Positions 33,912-42,644 of a DNA stretch of 64,000 bases are shown in pieces; the first letter of the stretch is position 1; each line of letters starts with the position of its first letter. A program made the position numbers and the translations under genes. The stretch is from assembly GCA_963801715.1 (NCBI GenBank), contig CAWDGB010000005.1, forward strand, positions 272,414 through 336,413. The letters run 5' to 3'. The notes beneath the pieces are model-generated. The model did not search any database and was not told where the DNA came from. It was given only the letters and a program-made list of their open reading frames with translations. Origin of the DNA: CAVVJA01 sp963801715 (GTDB lineage Bacteria > Actinomycetota > Actinomycetes > Mycobacteriales > Jatrophihabitantaceae).

Positions 33912-34883
33912 GTGACGACAGCAGGCACCAAGCATCGGGCGCTCATCATCATCGGTTCCGGCCCAGCTGGATACACCGCGGCCCTCTACGCGGCCCGAGC
34001 CGACCTCAGCCCGCTGGTGTTCGAAGGCAGCCAATTTGGTGGCGCACTCATGACCACCACGGAGGTCGAGAACTACCCGGGCTTCCCCGAGGGCATCATC
34101 GGTCCGACGCTGATGATGCAAATGCGCGAGCAGGCCGAGCGGTTCGGCGCTGAGATCGTGAGCGACGACGTCACGTCCGTGGACCTGACCTCGCCGGTCA
34201 AGGTTGTCCGCTCACACCGCGCCGAGTACACCGCGGACGCGGTGATCCTGGCGATGGGCTCGGCGTATCGCAAGCTCGGCATTCCGCGGGAGGACGAGCT
34301 GTCCGGCCACGGGGTGTCCTGGTGCGCCACCTGTGACGGTTTCTTCTTCCGGGACAAGGATCTCATAGTCGTCGGCGGTGGCGACACGGCTATGGAGGAA
34401 GCGACGTTTCTGACCCGCTTCGCCAAGTCAGTCACTGTCGTGCATCGCCGCGACTCGCTTCGGGCCAGTCGCATCATGGCTGATCGGGCTGCAGCCAACG
34501 AGAAGATCCAGTGGGTATGGAACTCACAGGTTGTCGGGATCGAAGGTGACACCTCCGTCACCGGCGTGATCCTGCGAGACGTCGAAACCGGCGAGGAGCA
34601 GCGCCGGGCCGCCCAAGGTTTGTTCGTGGCTATCGGGCACGAGCCTCGAAGTGAGCTGGTGGCTGGCCAGGTGGACCTCGACGCCGAGGGCTACATCCTC
34701 GTGCGGTCAGGCTCGACCCGTACCAACCTCGAGGGTGTATTTGCCGCTGGAGATGTGGTCGACCACACCTATCGACAGGCTGTGACGGCCGCCGGCACCG
34801 GATGTGCCGCGTCGCTTGACGCCGAGCGTTACCTCGCCGCGCTGGCTGATCGGCAGCCTGCGGGAATGTCCGCCCAGTCCTGA
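33912..34883 (+). CDS. trxB: Thioredoxin reductase
   Basis: A 323-residue NADPH-dependent flavoprotein that reduces thioredoxin. It has an FAD motif LIIIGSGPAGYTAALYAARA near 11-30, the redox-active CATC at Cys138/Cys141 within SWCATCDGFF, and the NADPH motif IVVGGGDTAMEEATFLTRFA. VFAAGDVVDHTYRQAVTAAGTGCAASLDAERYL is at the end. The start may be GTG at 33912, with GAGGA ten bases upstream, or the ATG at 33873 with a 13-residue extension. It is followed by trxA after 41 bases, and this thioredoxin system may also recycle the arsenate reductase. Confidence 0.94.
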   Translation: MTTAGTKHRALIIIGSGPAGYTAALYAARADLSPLVFEGSQFGGALMTTTEVENYPGFPEGIIGPTLMMQMREQAERFGAEIVSDDVTSVDLTSPVKVVRSHRAEYTADAVILAMGSAYRKLGIPREDELSGHGVSWCATCDGFFFRDKDLIVVGGGDTAMEEATFLTRFAKSVTVVHRRDSLRASRIMADRAAANEKIQWVWNSQVVGIEGDTSVTGVILRDVETGEEQRRAAQGLFVAIGHEPRSELVAGQVDLDAEGYILVRSGSTRTNLEGVFAAGDVVDHTYRQAVTAAGTGCAASLDAERYLAALADRQPAGMSAQS

Positions 34884-34924
34884 CGCGTTGTACAGCCATC
34901 AACTACCCCTGCGAGGAGCCATAC

Positions 34925-35254
34925 ATGGGTCAGCACACCAAAACGGTGACCGACGACACTTTCGCCAACGAGGTTCTCGAAGCCGAGGGCCTGGTGCTCG
35001 TCGACTTCTGGGCCGAGTGGTGTGGGCCGTGTCGCATGGTCGAGCCGGTCCTGGACGAGATTGCCGGTGAGTACGAAGGAAAGATCACGATCGCCAAGGT
35101 CAACGTCGACGAGAACCCTCGGATTACCCGCGATTACCAAGTCATGTCGATTCCGACAATGTCCGTTTTCTCCAAGGGCGAGCTGGTGAAGTCGATCGTC
35201 GGAGCCAAGCCCAAGGCCGCGCTTCTGCGTGACCTCTCCGACTACATCGGCTGA
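34925..35254 (+). CDS. trxA: Thioredoxin
   Basis: A 109-residue thioredoxin with the active site WCGPC (Cys33, Cys36) in LVDFWAEWCGPCRMVEP and the cis-proline loop SIPTM near residue 78. It reduces protein disulfides with electrons from the upstream trxB product. AGGAG lies eight bases before the ATG. A strong terminator follows the stop, so trxB-trxA closes the murJ transcription unit. Confidence 0.96.
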   Translation: MGQHTKTVTDDTFANEVLEAEGLVLVDFWAEWCGPCRMVEPVLDEIAGEYEGKITIAKVNVDENPRITRDYQVMSIPTMSVFSKGELVKSIVGAKPKAALLRDLSDYIG

Positions 35255-35273
35255 CCGCCAGCCATCAGACGCA

Positions 35274-35306
35274 CGTCCCCGCCGGGCTATCCGGCGGGGA
35301 CGTTTT
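35274..35306 (+). terminator. Rho-independent terminator after trxA
   Basis: A 12-bp perfect GC-rich stem (CGTCCCCGCCGG with CCGGCGGGGACG), a five-base loop GCTAT, and a TTTT run right after. This is the clearest intrinsic terminator in the window and separates trxA from the cwlM-like gene. Confidence 0.9.
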
Positions 35307-35432
35307 GTCACATTCTGACGGAGCAACGGCCGATGCGGCGATCCCATTCGGCATCTCGGCCCACCTCGGGCAGAATGGCGTCCGGCGCGCAACCCGGCGA
35401 GCCGGTTCGAGGGACACGAGGTTCGCTTTTCG

Positions 35433-36551
35433 ATGCAGCCGTTACGCTACGGCGCCGAAGGTGCCGCCGTCGCAGATGTCCGCCGGGTTCTGGCTGGTCT
35501 CGGGCTGCTCGCGAACGTCGATCCTTCCACGGAACGGACTTTCGACACCTCCGCCGAGCTTGCGGTCCGCCATTTCCAGCAACGCCGCGGACTGTCCGTT
35601 GATGGGGTCGTAGGGCCGGAAACCTTCGCCGCACTCAACTCGGCGCGGTGGCGGCTTGGCGATCGAGTGCTCGCCTACAACGCGACCACGCCGATGGCCG
35701 GTGATGACGTCACCGCCTTGCAGGTGCAGCTGATGGAAATCGGCTACGACCTCGTCCGGGCGGATGGGCTATTCAGCGGCCACACGCAGGAGGCGCTGCG
35801 CGCATTCCAACGCGATTACGGCCTTGTACCCGATGGGGTATGCGGTCCGGACACGCTCCGGGCGCTACGTCAGTTGAGCCGACGCGTCGTCGGCGGGCGC
35901 CCGCAACTACTGCGCGACATGGTGGCCGTGGCCCAAGCCGGCCCCCGATTGCTGGGCAAGCGGCTCGTCCTCGATCCGGGACACGGCGGAGAAGACCCCG
36001 GCGTGTACGACGTCGAGGTCTGCGAGGCCGACCTGGTATGGGACCTCAGTCGCCGGCTCGAGGCGCGCCTGACCGCGCTCGGAGTGCGGAGTTGGGTAAC
36101 CCGTGGTCCGAACAATGGGGCCACGGACGAGCAGCGGGCGGCCTTTGCAAACGAGATCGGCGCGGATCTGCTGCTGTCCCTCCATATCGACGCAGCGCCG
36201 TCTCCCAAGCCCAATGGCATCGCGACGTACCACTACGGCGCCGGGGAATCCAGCTCGACTATCGGTGAACGGCTGGCCGACCTTGCGCAACGCGAGCTGG
36301 TCGCCCGCACCCGGATGCTCGATGCCCATGTGCATGGCAAGACCTGGACCTTGCTCCGGATGACTCGCATGCCGGCCGTCCGAGTCGAGGTCGGCTACCT
36401 GAGTTCACCGGCCGACCGCAGCCGCCTCGTCGACCCCACGTTCCGAGACACGGTTGCTGAAGGTTTGCTCGTGGCCGTGCAGCGGCTGTACTTGCCGAAA
36501 GCCGACGATCCGCCGACCGGCGCATTGCGTCTCCCGGCCGTCGCCTCCTGA
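35433..36551 (+). CDS. cwlM: CwlM-like protein: two peptidoglycan-binding domains plus Amidase_3
   Basis: A 372-residue protein with two PG_binding_1 domains (about 10-68 and 85-148), then Amidase_3 (about 177-350). There is no signal peptide or membrane helix. Position after trxA and architecture match mycobacterial CwlM, a cytoplasmic, phosphorylated activator of MurA that is thought not to be a working amidase. Here the zinc residues appear intact: His184 in DPGHGG, Glu198, His251 in LSLHIDA and the catalytic Glu319 in RVEVGYLS. A threonine in the tail (DDPPTGALRLP) could be a kinase site. Regulator or enzyme: the sequence alone does not settle it. Confidence 0.88.
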   Translation: MQPLRYGAEGAAVADVRRVLAGLGLLANVDPSTERTFDTSAELAVRHFQQRRGLSVDGVVGPETFAALNSARWRLGDRVLAYNATTPMAGDDVTALQVQLMEIGYDLVRADGLFSGHTQEALRAFQRDYGLVPDGVCGPDTLRALRQLSRRVVGGRPQLLRDMVAVAQAGPRLLGKRLVLDPGHGGEDPGVYDVEVCEADLVWDLSRRLEARLTALGVRSWVTRGPNNGATDEQRAAFANEIGADLLLSLHIDAAPSPKPNGIATYHYGAGESSSTIGERLADLAQRELVARTRMLDAHVHGKTWTLLRMTRMPAVRVEVGYLSSPADRSRLVDPTFRDTVAEGLLVAVQRLYLPKADDPPTGALRLPAVAS

Positions 36552-36783
36552 TCCACCGCCAATCCGCCGTACCAGCGGGCCAACTCGGCGGTCTTCCTGG
36601 GAGTCGGCGCCGCGAATACGATGAGCCTCGGGATGGTCGCGAACAGGCTCGACCCGGCGCATTGGATCTCCCGACCGTTGGCTCCGGACGCGTACGGCCA
36701 ATCCGCTGTATCAGCCGACGGGCGGAGCGGTTCCTTCTCAGTGCCGGCCGACGTCCGTCCGGCAGACGCCCGGAGGACTGGCC

Positions 36784-37575
36784 ATGCCGACAGCGCTCAC
36801 CTCTGCCACCACAACTGCTGCGAGGACGCCACACCGGTTGGTGCTCACCGACCCGGCCGATGTGCAGCACGCAGCTGATGCGCTCGCCGACGGTGGCGTG
36901 GTCGGCCATGGCTTCGCGAACGTCTACGCGATAACGACCCGACCCGACGCGGACATCGTCCAACGAGTCAACCACATGCACGATCGTCCGACAGACGGGC
37001 CCGGCAGTATCACCGTCCCGCCGGAACGCATCCCAGACCTCTTCGACTGGACCCAGCTGCCGCCCGGACTCACGCGACGTTCCGTGCTGCGCGCCGTGGA
37101 CGCGTTCTACCGGTCCGGGCCATTCGGGTTTCGCGGTCCGGCCGCCGAGCACCTTCCTCCCCACCTGACCTACCTCGAGGCGGACGTCATGACCACGCTG
37201 GTCATCGCGCCCGGCTACAACTGCCCATCGAACGACTTCCTGGCCCGGGCGCTTGCCGCCGCGGACACCGACGTACTCCACATCGCCTCGGCGAACCCGT
37301 CCGACCACAGCCCCGGCATCACGCTTCTCGAGCATCCGGACGATGTCGCTGCTCGGTCTCGGTACCCCGGCTACCAGGCGACGTCGGCGACGATCCTCGG
37401 TTTTCACCGGCCCGTGCGCGTAGCCGGAGATCGTCGCCCGCAGCTGCTGCTCGAACGGCACGGATCGCTCGATGTCGACACCGTGCGCCAGATACTCGAC
37501 GACCTCGGCCTCGGCCTCGTTGACCGGACCGCGCCGGCTGACGGCCATCTGCCGCAACGCGATCGGGCGGCCTGA
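36784..37575 (+). CDS. Probable YrdC/Sua5-domain protein, diverged
   Basis: A 263-residue protein that resembles the YrdC/Sua5 (threonylcarbamoyl-AMP synthase) fold. The segment ADALADGGVVGHGFANVYAITTRPDADIVQRVNHMHDRP parallels the substrate loop of that family, where the aligned region normally reads PTxTxYG, and DVLHIASANPSDH parallels the later SANPSG motif. The normal Thr/Lys-containing substrate motifs are altered. GGAGGA precedes the ATG at 36784. No partner gene is attached. The function is not proven; it could be a YrdC relative without tRNA-modifying activity. Confidence 0.5.
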   Translation: MPTALTSATTTAARTPHRLVLTDPADVQHAADALADGGVVGHGFANVYAITTRPDADIVQRVNHMHDRPTDGPGSITVPPERIPDLFDWTQLPPGLTRRSVLRAVDAFYRSGPFGFRGPAAEHLPPHLTYLEADVMTTLVIAPGYNCPSNDFLARALAAADTDVLHIASANPSDHSPGITLLEHPDDVAARSRYPGYQATSATILGFHRPVRVAGDRRPQLLLERHGSLDVDTVRQILDDLGLGLVDRTAPADGHLPQRDRAA

Positions 37576-37601
37576 GCAACGGGCAGCTTGGCCTGCCGGC
37601 G

Positions 37602-38300
37602 CTAGACCCTGGGAGTGGGCTGGCTGGTTCGGTTCGTTAACCCGGCCGCGGCGCGCGGTACCGTCATTCCGGATCGCAGCCGGTTCCACGCCTGCCCGAC
37701 ATCTGCGCGCCAACCCGTCGTAGCGCGCAGGTCAAGCCTCATCCGCGGATACGTACGGTGCGACCGGACGGTGGCGAATCCAGTGGCGGCGAGAAATCCT
37801 TCCGGCAACGGACAGCCATGCACCGGGTGACCCGGGGGCCGATTTGCCGAGACTCCGAACGCCTCGATCGCACGAGCGCTTTCGTGTCCAGAGGCGCCCG
37901 CCGCCCGCAGGGCGAGATCTCGGGCGACACCCTGAACGAGTGCTCGCCCGAGACCGCGTCCCCGGTGTGCCGGGAACACCATTAGGGCCATGAGAATGAC
38001 CGAGTCAGCAGCTAACGGGGAGGTGGGGAAGCTTCCTGCGCGCGGTACATATGCCGGAGGTGCGTAGATGGCGAAGCCGGCCATCTTGCCGTCGGCGTAT
38101 ACCGCCTTTCCGCACGTGCCCCATTCGAGGAGCGTGTTAGAGAACCACGCTTCCTTCTCGAGCGCGCCGGCGCCGTTTGCCGCAGCACGCGTCGCGGCCG
38201 GCGCGTCCAACTCCCAGTACACACACGAGCGAACCGCTGGCGGGAGCTCGGCCAGGTTGTCGAGCGTGCGGTCAACCGCGCCCGTCATCCGGCGTCCCAC
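37602..38300 (-). CDS. GNAT-family N-acetyltransferase
   Basis: A 232-residue acetyltransferase fold. The acetyl-CoA motif is ALMVFPAHRGRGLGRALVQGVARDLALRAAG near 105-135, the expected R/Q-x-x-G-x-G/A. It lies at the position of mycobacterial Rv3916c, a conserved gene next to the ParAB genes, so it belongs to the vertical origin neighbourhood. The GTG start at 38300 has GGAGG five bases upstream, which is firm. It follows the aminotransferase gene by 12 bases, suggesting one transcript. The substrate is not known. Confidence 0.82.
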   Translation of the reverse strand: MGRRMTGAVDRTLDNLAELPPAVRSCVYWELDAPAATRAAANGAGALEKEAWFSNTLLEWGTCGKAVYADGKMAGFAIYAPPAYVPRAGSFPTSPLAADSVILMALMVFPAHRGRGLGRALVQGVARDLALRAAGASGHESARAIEAFGVSANRPPGHPVHGCPLPEGFLAATGFATVRSHRTYPRMRLDLRATTGWRADVGQAWNRLRSGMTVPRAAAGLTNRTSQPTPRV

Positions 38301-38312
38301 ACCGACCTCCGC

Positions 38313-39527
38313 TCAGTCCGGACGGTATTCGGCCAGGAACGCGCCAATCCGACCGATCGCCTCGGTCAAGTCATCCGCGCGCGGGAGAGTGACGATGCGC
38401 AGGTGGTCGGGCTGGGGCCAGTTGAAGCCACTACCTTGCACGACGAGCACATGTTGGTCACGCAGCAGATCAAGCACGAATTGCTGGTCGTCCTCGATCG
38501 GATAGACCTCGGGGTCCAGGCGCGGGAACACGTACAGCGCGCCCCGTGGCTGCACGCAGGTGACACCGGGAATCTGCTTGAGTGCGGCCATCGCGGCGTC
38601 ACGTTGCTCGCGCAGCCGGCCACCCGGCAGCACCAGATCGTGAATGCTTTGGCGGCCGCCCAGCGCGGTCTGGATCGCGTGTTGCCCCGGTACATTCGGA
38701 CACAACCGCATGTTGGCCAAGATTGACAAGCCCTCGAGATAGCTGCCGGCGGCGCGGCGTGGACCCGTCACCAGCAACCACGCCGACCGAAAGCCGGCCA
38801 GCCGATATGCCTTCGACAGCCCGTTGAACGTCAGCGTAAACAAGTCTGGTGCGACGCTAGCGAACGGAACATGTTCTGCTCCGTCATAGAGAATCTTCTC
38901 GTAGATCTCGTCGGTCATGACGACCAGACCGTGCTTACGGGCTAGCTCGGCGATGCTCTCAAGTACCCATCGGGGGTATACGGCGCCAGTTGGGTTATTG
39001 GGATTGATGACGACAATCGCCTTAGTTCGTGGGGAAATCTTCGCCGCGAGGTCGTCGATGTCAGGTAACCAATCTGCGGACTCGTCGCACATATAGTGGA
39101 CCGCGCGCCCGCCGCACAGTGATGTAGCCGCGGTCCATAACGGATAGTCGGGCGCCGGAATGAGCACCTCGTCACCGTCGTCGAGCAGCGCCTGCAGCGC
39201 GAAGGAAATGAGCTCGCTCACTCCGTTGCCAAGCCACACATGCTCAACCGAAACGTCGACGAACCCTTGCTCCTGATAGTGCTGAACGATTGCCGTGCGT
39301 GCGGACAGGACGCCCTGGGAATCCGAATAGCCTTCTGATAATGGGAGATTCCGCACCACGTTGGCGACAATCTCGTCCGGGGCTTCGAACCCGAAAGGCG
39401 CCGGGTTGCCGATGTTCAACTTGAGGATGCGACGGCCTTCTTCTTCTAGTCGGCGCGCGGCATCCAAAACCGGACCACGGATGTCGTAACAGACGTCGGC
39501 CAGTTTGCTCGATTGGGAGACCTTCAC
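38313..39527 (-). CDS. Alanine-type pyridoxal-phosphate aminotransferase (AlaA-like)
   Basis: A 404-residue fold-type I aminotransferase of the AlaA/AspC-Rv0337c branch. Hallmarks are LNIGNPAPFGFEAPDEI at the N-terminus, VVINPNNPTGAVYP for PLP phosphate contact, and LSKAYRLAGFRSAW with catalytic Lys239. Relatives transfer amino groups from glutamate to pyruvate or related oxo acids. It begins with an ATG at 39527. It is 12 bases upstream of the GNAT gene on the same strand, and divergent from the nitroreductase gene, 85 bases away. The precise substrate is not settled. Confidence 0.88.
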   Translation of the reverse strand: MKVSQSSKLADVCYDIRGPVLDAARRLEEEGRRILKLNIGNPAPFGFEAPDEIVANVVRNLPLSEGYSDSQGVLSARTAIVQHYQEQGFVDVSVEHVWLGNGVSELISFALQALLDDGDEVLIPAPDYPLWTAATSLCGGRAVHYMCDESADWLPDIDDLAAKISPRTKAIVVINPNNPTGAVYPRWVLESIAELARKHGLVVMTDEIYEKILYDGAEHVPFASVAPDLFTLTFNGLSKAYRLAGFRSAWLLVTGPRRAAGSYLEGLSILANMRLCPNVPGQHAIQTALGGRQSIHDLVLPGGRLREQRDAAMAALKQIPGVTCVQPRGALYVFPRLDPEVYPIEDDQQFVLDLLRDQHVLVVQGSGFNWPQPDHLRIVTLPRADDLTEAIGRIGAFLAEYRPD

Positions 39528-39611
39528 TAGCCCACAATCGCATATCTGGCGTATGAGTCGTTACACGGCTGACGCTCGTCCGATCGTCAATCCACTGCGA
39601 GGGTGCGCAAC

Positions 39612-40214
39612 ATGCAGCTTCAAGACGCTATCCGTCGACGTCGCATGGTCCGGGCCTACGACTCGGACCGGCCGGTACCGCGTGACGAGGTCAACGGTTT
39701 GTTGGATCTCGCGGTTCGGGCTCCGTCGGCAGGCTTCACCCAGGGTTGGCGGTTCCTCGTGCTGGACACCGCGGTCGCACGCGACGCGTTCTGGTCCGCG
39801 ACAACAGTTCCGGGCGACGCGCCCGACGCCTGGCTAGCCGGGCTGGCCACCGCACCGGTACTTATCCTGATTTTTTCTGATAAAGACGCTTATCTTGACC
39901 GTTACGCCGAGCCGGACAAGGGATGGACCGACCGCGACGAGCGTCGGTGGCCCATTCCGTACTGGCACGTCGATGCGGGCATGGCCGCGCTCCTGCTGTT
40001 ACTCGGAGCGGTTGATCGGGGTCTCGCGGCATGCTTCTTCGGGGTACCGGCCGAACGGTGGGAGTCCCTGCAAGCAGCGTTCGCCGTCCCCTCCGGGCTG
40101 ACGCCCGTGGGCGTGGTGAGCCTCGGCTACGGCCGGCCTGATCGACGCTCCCCGTCGCTGCGTAGGGGTCGCCGGACCGTCGCCGAGGTCACGGCCTACG
40201 GCTCGTTCGGGTGA
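39612..40214 (+). CDS. Nitroreductase-family flavoprotein
   Basis: A 200-residue FMN-binding oxidoreductase. It begins QLQDAIRRRRMVRAYDSDRPVPRDEVNGLLDLAVRAPSAGFTQGWRFLVLD, matching the family start with the R-x-x-R-x-Y-x-x-xP pattern, and it ends with SLRRGRRTVAEVTAYGSFG. Such proteins reduce nitro compounds or act as deiodinase-like or F420-independent reductases, so the substrate is open. ATG at 39612 has GAGGG upstream; a GTG at 39603 is also possible. It overlaps the convergent parB by 19 bases. Confidence 0.83.
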   Translation: MQLQDAIRRRRMVRAYDSDRPVPRDEVNGLLDLAVRAPSAGFTQGWRFLVLDTAVARDAFWSATTVPGDAPDAWLAGLATAPVLILIFSDKDAYLDRYAEPDKGWTDRDERRWPIPYWHVDAGMAALLLLLGAVDRGLAACFFGVPAERWESLQAAFAVPSGLTPVGVVSLGYGRPDRRSPSLRRGRRTVAEVTAYGSFG

Positions 40215-41371
40215 ATGGAGCCGGGCGACCCGTCGGGCCGAATACCGGCCGAGCCAAAAGGCCCGCTGCCCGATCCATTGATGTGCTCGGGCGCCGCCGC
40301 CCGGTGCACCGCGAGCTCTGGAGCGATCACCCCGACGATGCGCTCCAAGTCGTCGACCGAGGCAAACTCGACGGTGATCTTGCCTTTGCGCCGACCGAGG
40401 TCGACCCGCACCCGAGTGTCCAGCACGTCGGACAGCCGATCGGCGAGTTCATGGAGTCCCGGGGCCGTGATCCGATGCGTGGCCGAACGTCGCGCCGGCC
40501 GACCATCGCGGGCGGCTTCACGGGCCGCCGTCGCCACGATTTCCTCGGTCGCTCGTACCGACAGGCCTTCGGCCACGATCCGTCCCGCGAGCTCGTCCTG
40601 GGCGTCCCGATCGGCCAGCGCAAGCAGCGCGCGCGCATGGCCGGCGGAGATCACGCCAGCAGCGACCCGCCGTTGCACCGGGATCGACAGGTTCATGAGC
40701 CGGATAGTGTTGCTCACCTGCGACCGGCTCCGGCCGATCCGGAGAGCGAGCTCCTCATGGGTCACGCCGAAGTCATCGAGCAGTTGCTGGTAGGCCGCGG
40801 CTTCCTCCAGCGGGTTGAGGCCGGTGCGGTGCAGGTTCTCGAGCAGCGCATCTCGCAGCATCGCGTCATCCGCCGTGTCACGGACGATCGCCGGGATACG
40901 GGTTAGGCCCGCAGCGATAGCCGCCCGCAGCCGACGCTCGCCCATGACGAGCTCGTAGCTGCCGTCCGAACTCGCCGGGCGGACGACAACGGGCTGCAGA
41001 ACGCCGAATTCTCGGATCGAGTGGGTCAGCTCCCCGAGGGAGTCCTCGTCGAAAACCTGCCTCGGCTGGCGCGGGTTGGCCCGGATCGCCGCAACGTCGA
41101 GCTCGGCGAATCTAGATTCGGGCACGCCGACGGCCTCTGTCGGCTCCGTGCGTTCGACCTCGGGCGAGGGTGGCGCCGAGGGTGCTTCCGTCCGACGGTC
41201 TCCGTCAGAAGTAACGCTCGAGTCGAGGATGACCCCACCCGAGGGATCCGAGCCGGCGGCGGGGTCCAGCACTGCCACCGATCGCTCGGCTTCTTCTGGC
41301 CGCGGATTGGTGCGGATCAACGCGCTTAGTCCCCGGCCGAGACCGCCCGGCGCCCCATGCCGAGTGCTCAT
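40196..41371 (-). CDS. parB: Chromosome partitioning protein ParB
   Basis: A 391-residue centromere-binding protein. The N-terminal ParA-interacting tail (RGLGRGLSALI) is present, followed by the CTPase/ParB core with IRANPRQPRQVFDEDSLGELTHSIREFGVLQPVVVRP and GERRLRAA, then the KorB helix-turn-helix (TGLNPLEEAAAYQQLLDDFGVTHEELALRIGRSRSQVSNTIRLMNL), and a C-terminal dimer domain. It binds parS, spreads as a CTP-dependent clamp and loads SMC. It starts four bases inside the parA gene end (ATGA overlap), so the two form one operon. Three parS sites are nearby at 42244-42644. Confidence 0.95.
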   Translation of the reverse strand: MSTRHGAPGGLGRGLSALIRTNPRPEEAERSVAVLDPAAGSDPSGGVILDSSVTSDGDRRTEAPSAPPSPEVERTEPTEAVGVPESRFAELDVAAIRANPRQPRQVFDEDSLGELTHSIREFGVLQPVVVRPASSDGSYELVMGERRLRAAIAAGLTRIPAIVRDTADDAMLRDALLENLHRTGLNPLEEAAAYQQLLDDFGVTHEELALRIGRSRSQVSNTIRLMNLSIPVQRRVAAGVISAGHARALLALADRDAQDELAGRIVAEGLSVRATEEIVATAAREAARDGRPARRSATHRITAPGLHELADRLSDVLDTRVRVDLGRRKGKITVEFASVDDLERIVGVIAPELAVHRAAAPEHINGSGSGPFGSAGIRPDGSPGSIHPNEP

Positions 41372-42486
41372 GACACTGCCTCCTGAATGCGCCCAGCGAG
41401 TTCGTACGCGGCTTGTAGGTAGCTGATGGCCCCGCGCGATCCGGGGTCGTAGGTCATTACGGTCTGGCCGTACCCGGGTGCTTCGGACACCCTGACGTTG
41501 CGGGGGATCACCGCCTCCACAACCAGTCCGGTGAAGTGGTTACGCACATCCGCGGCGACTTGATCCGCGAGCCGAGTGCGACTGTCGTACATGGTCAGCA
41601 AGACGGTCGTAATCCGTAGCGTCTTGTTCAGGTAGCTCTGGACCATCTCGATGGTGCCCAACAGCTGCGCGAGGCCCTCGAGCGCGTAGTACTCGCATTG
41701 GATCGGGATGAGCACCTCCCGAGCCGCCACCAAGGAATTCACGGTCAGCAAGCCGAGTGACGGCGGCGAATCGATCAGCACATAATCCGGCGGATCATCC
41801 TGCTTGAGCAGCTCCTCGACCGCCCGTCGGAGCCGGTACTCCCGGGCGACTTGGGAGGCAAGTTCCAGCTCCGCACCGGCCAGATCGATCGTGGCCGGGG
41901 CGCAACGCAGCCCGGCGGCAACGCGCGGCACGGTCACGAGGATGTCGCGGAGTGGCCGCCCGGAAAGCAACACCTCGTACGTGGAGGGGGTGCCTGCGGT
42001 GTGCTCGACGCCAAGGGCGGTCGACGCGTTTCCCTGTGGATCCAGATCGATCACAACCACCCGCAGCCCGTGCATGGCCAGGGCCGCCGCGATGTTGACG
42101 ACACTCGTCGTCTTTCCGACGCCGCCCTTCTGGTTCGAGACCGTGATGACCCGGGTTGCCTCTGGCCGCGACCAGGGGCCGGCGTGATCATCGAGAACGG
42201 CGGCCGCGCGATATGCCTCGGCCGCGATGGGCGTGTCGAGCGATGTTTCACGTGAAACGTCGAGGTTGGACGCGCCCGTCGCAGGATGATCGGTGCGGCT
42301 GCTCGTCAACGACGCGATCTCGTCGACGCGGCCACCGTCCCGTGCCGTGCCCTCATCGGGCGGTGCGGTCGCTGATGTTTCACGTGGAACATGGTCGTGA
42401 GGCTGCCTGGTCCGAGACTCGTCTCGTTCCACCACGATGACCTCGGAGGACTGGCCTGGAAATGCTCCGGCATGCTCCGCGGACAT
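41368..42486 (-). CDS. parA: Chromosome partitioning ATPase ParA with long N-terminal extension
   Basis: A 372-residue Walker-type ATPase that positions the origin with ParB. The deviant Walker motif is KGGVGKTT at 120-127 (SNQKGGVGKTTSVVNIAAALA), followed by VVIDLDPQGNASTALG. Residues 1-105 are an extra, charged and probably disordered extension. The ATG at 42486 has AGGAAGGA six bases before it, so the extension is really translated. The extension contains the peptide VSRETS twice in variants (33-38 VPRETS and 77-82 VSRETS), which are direct translations of two parS sites. It overlaps parB by four bases. Confidence 0.93.
   Translation of the reverse strand: MSAEHAGAFPGQSSEVIVVERDESRTRQPHDHVPRETSATAPPDEGTARDGGRVDEIASLTSSRTDHPATGASNLDVSRETSLDTPIAAEAYRAAAVLDDHAGPWSRPEATRVITVSNQKGGVGKTTSVVNIAAALAMHGLRVVVIDLDPQGNASTALGVEHTAGTPSTYEVLLSGRPLRDILVTVPRVAAGLRCAPATIDLAGAELELASQVAREYRLRRAVEELLKQDDPPDYVLIDSPPSLGLLTVNSLVAAREVLIPIQCEYYALEGLAQLLGTIEMVQSYLNKTLRITTVLLTMYDSRTRLADQVAADVRNHFTGLVVEAVIPRNVRVSEAPGYGQTVMTYDPGSRGAISYLQAAYELAGRIQEAVS
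42244..42259. other. parS centromere site 1 (inside parA)
   Basis: TGTTTCACGTGAAACG matches the parS consensus tgTTTCACGTGAAAca at 15 of 16 positions. It lies within codons of the parA N-terminal extension and would bind ParB. Confidence 0.9.
42376..42391. other. parS centromere site 2 (inside parA)
   Basis: TGTTTCACGTGGAACA differs from the consensus at one inner base (G for A), a variant also found in other bacteria. It is the second site inside the parA extension. Confidence 0.88.
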
Positions 42487-42628
42487 GCTGTTCCTTCCTG
42501 CGCCGCGAGGTGCCCCGGTCGGCTCGCGCCAGGCGCCCAGCCAGTACGGGGGCGGTCATCGCACCCTATCGAGTTGGACCGCGTTTCCCAGGTAGCAAAC
42601 GCGGTCTTGTGGATGAATGCAGTCGACC

Positions 42629-42644
42629 TGTTTCACGTGAAACG
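42629..42644. other. parS centromere site 3 (between rsmG and parA)
   Basis: TGTTTCACGTGAAACG, again 15 of 16 against the consensus, lies directly beside the rsmG stop codon in the 158-base gap before parA. Confidence 0.9.

Noticed and set aside
36259..37713. A 484-codon minus-strand open frame
   Set aside because: It spans the cwlM-like and YrdC-like genes in antisense and has an Arg/Gly-rich composition typical of a shadow frame.
42051..42440. Short plus-strand frames carrying FHVKR-like peptides over the parS sites
   Set aside because: They arise from the palindromic parS DNA read in other frames; no start or domain supports them.
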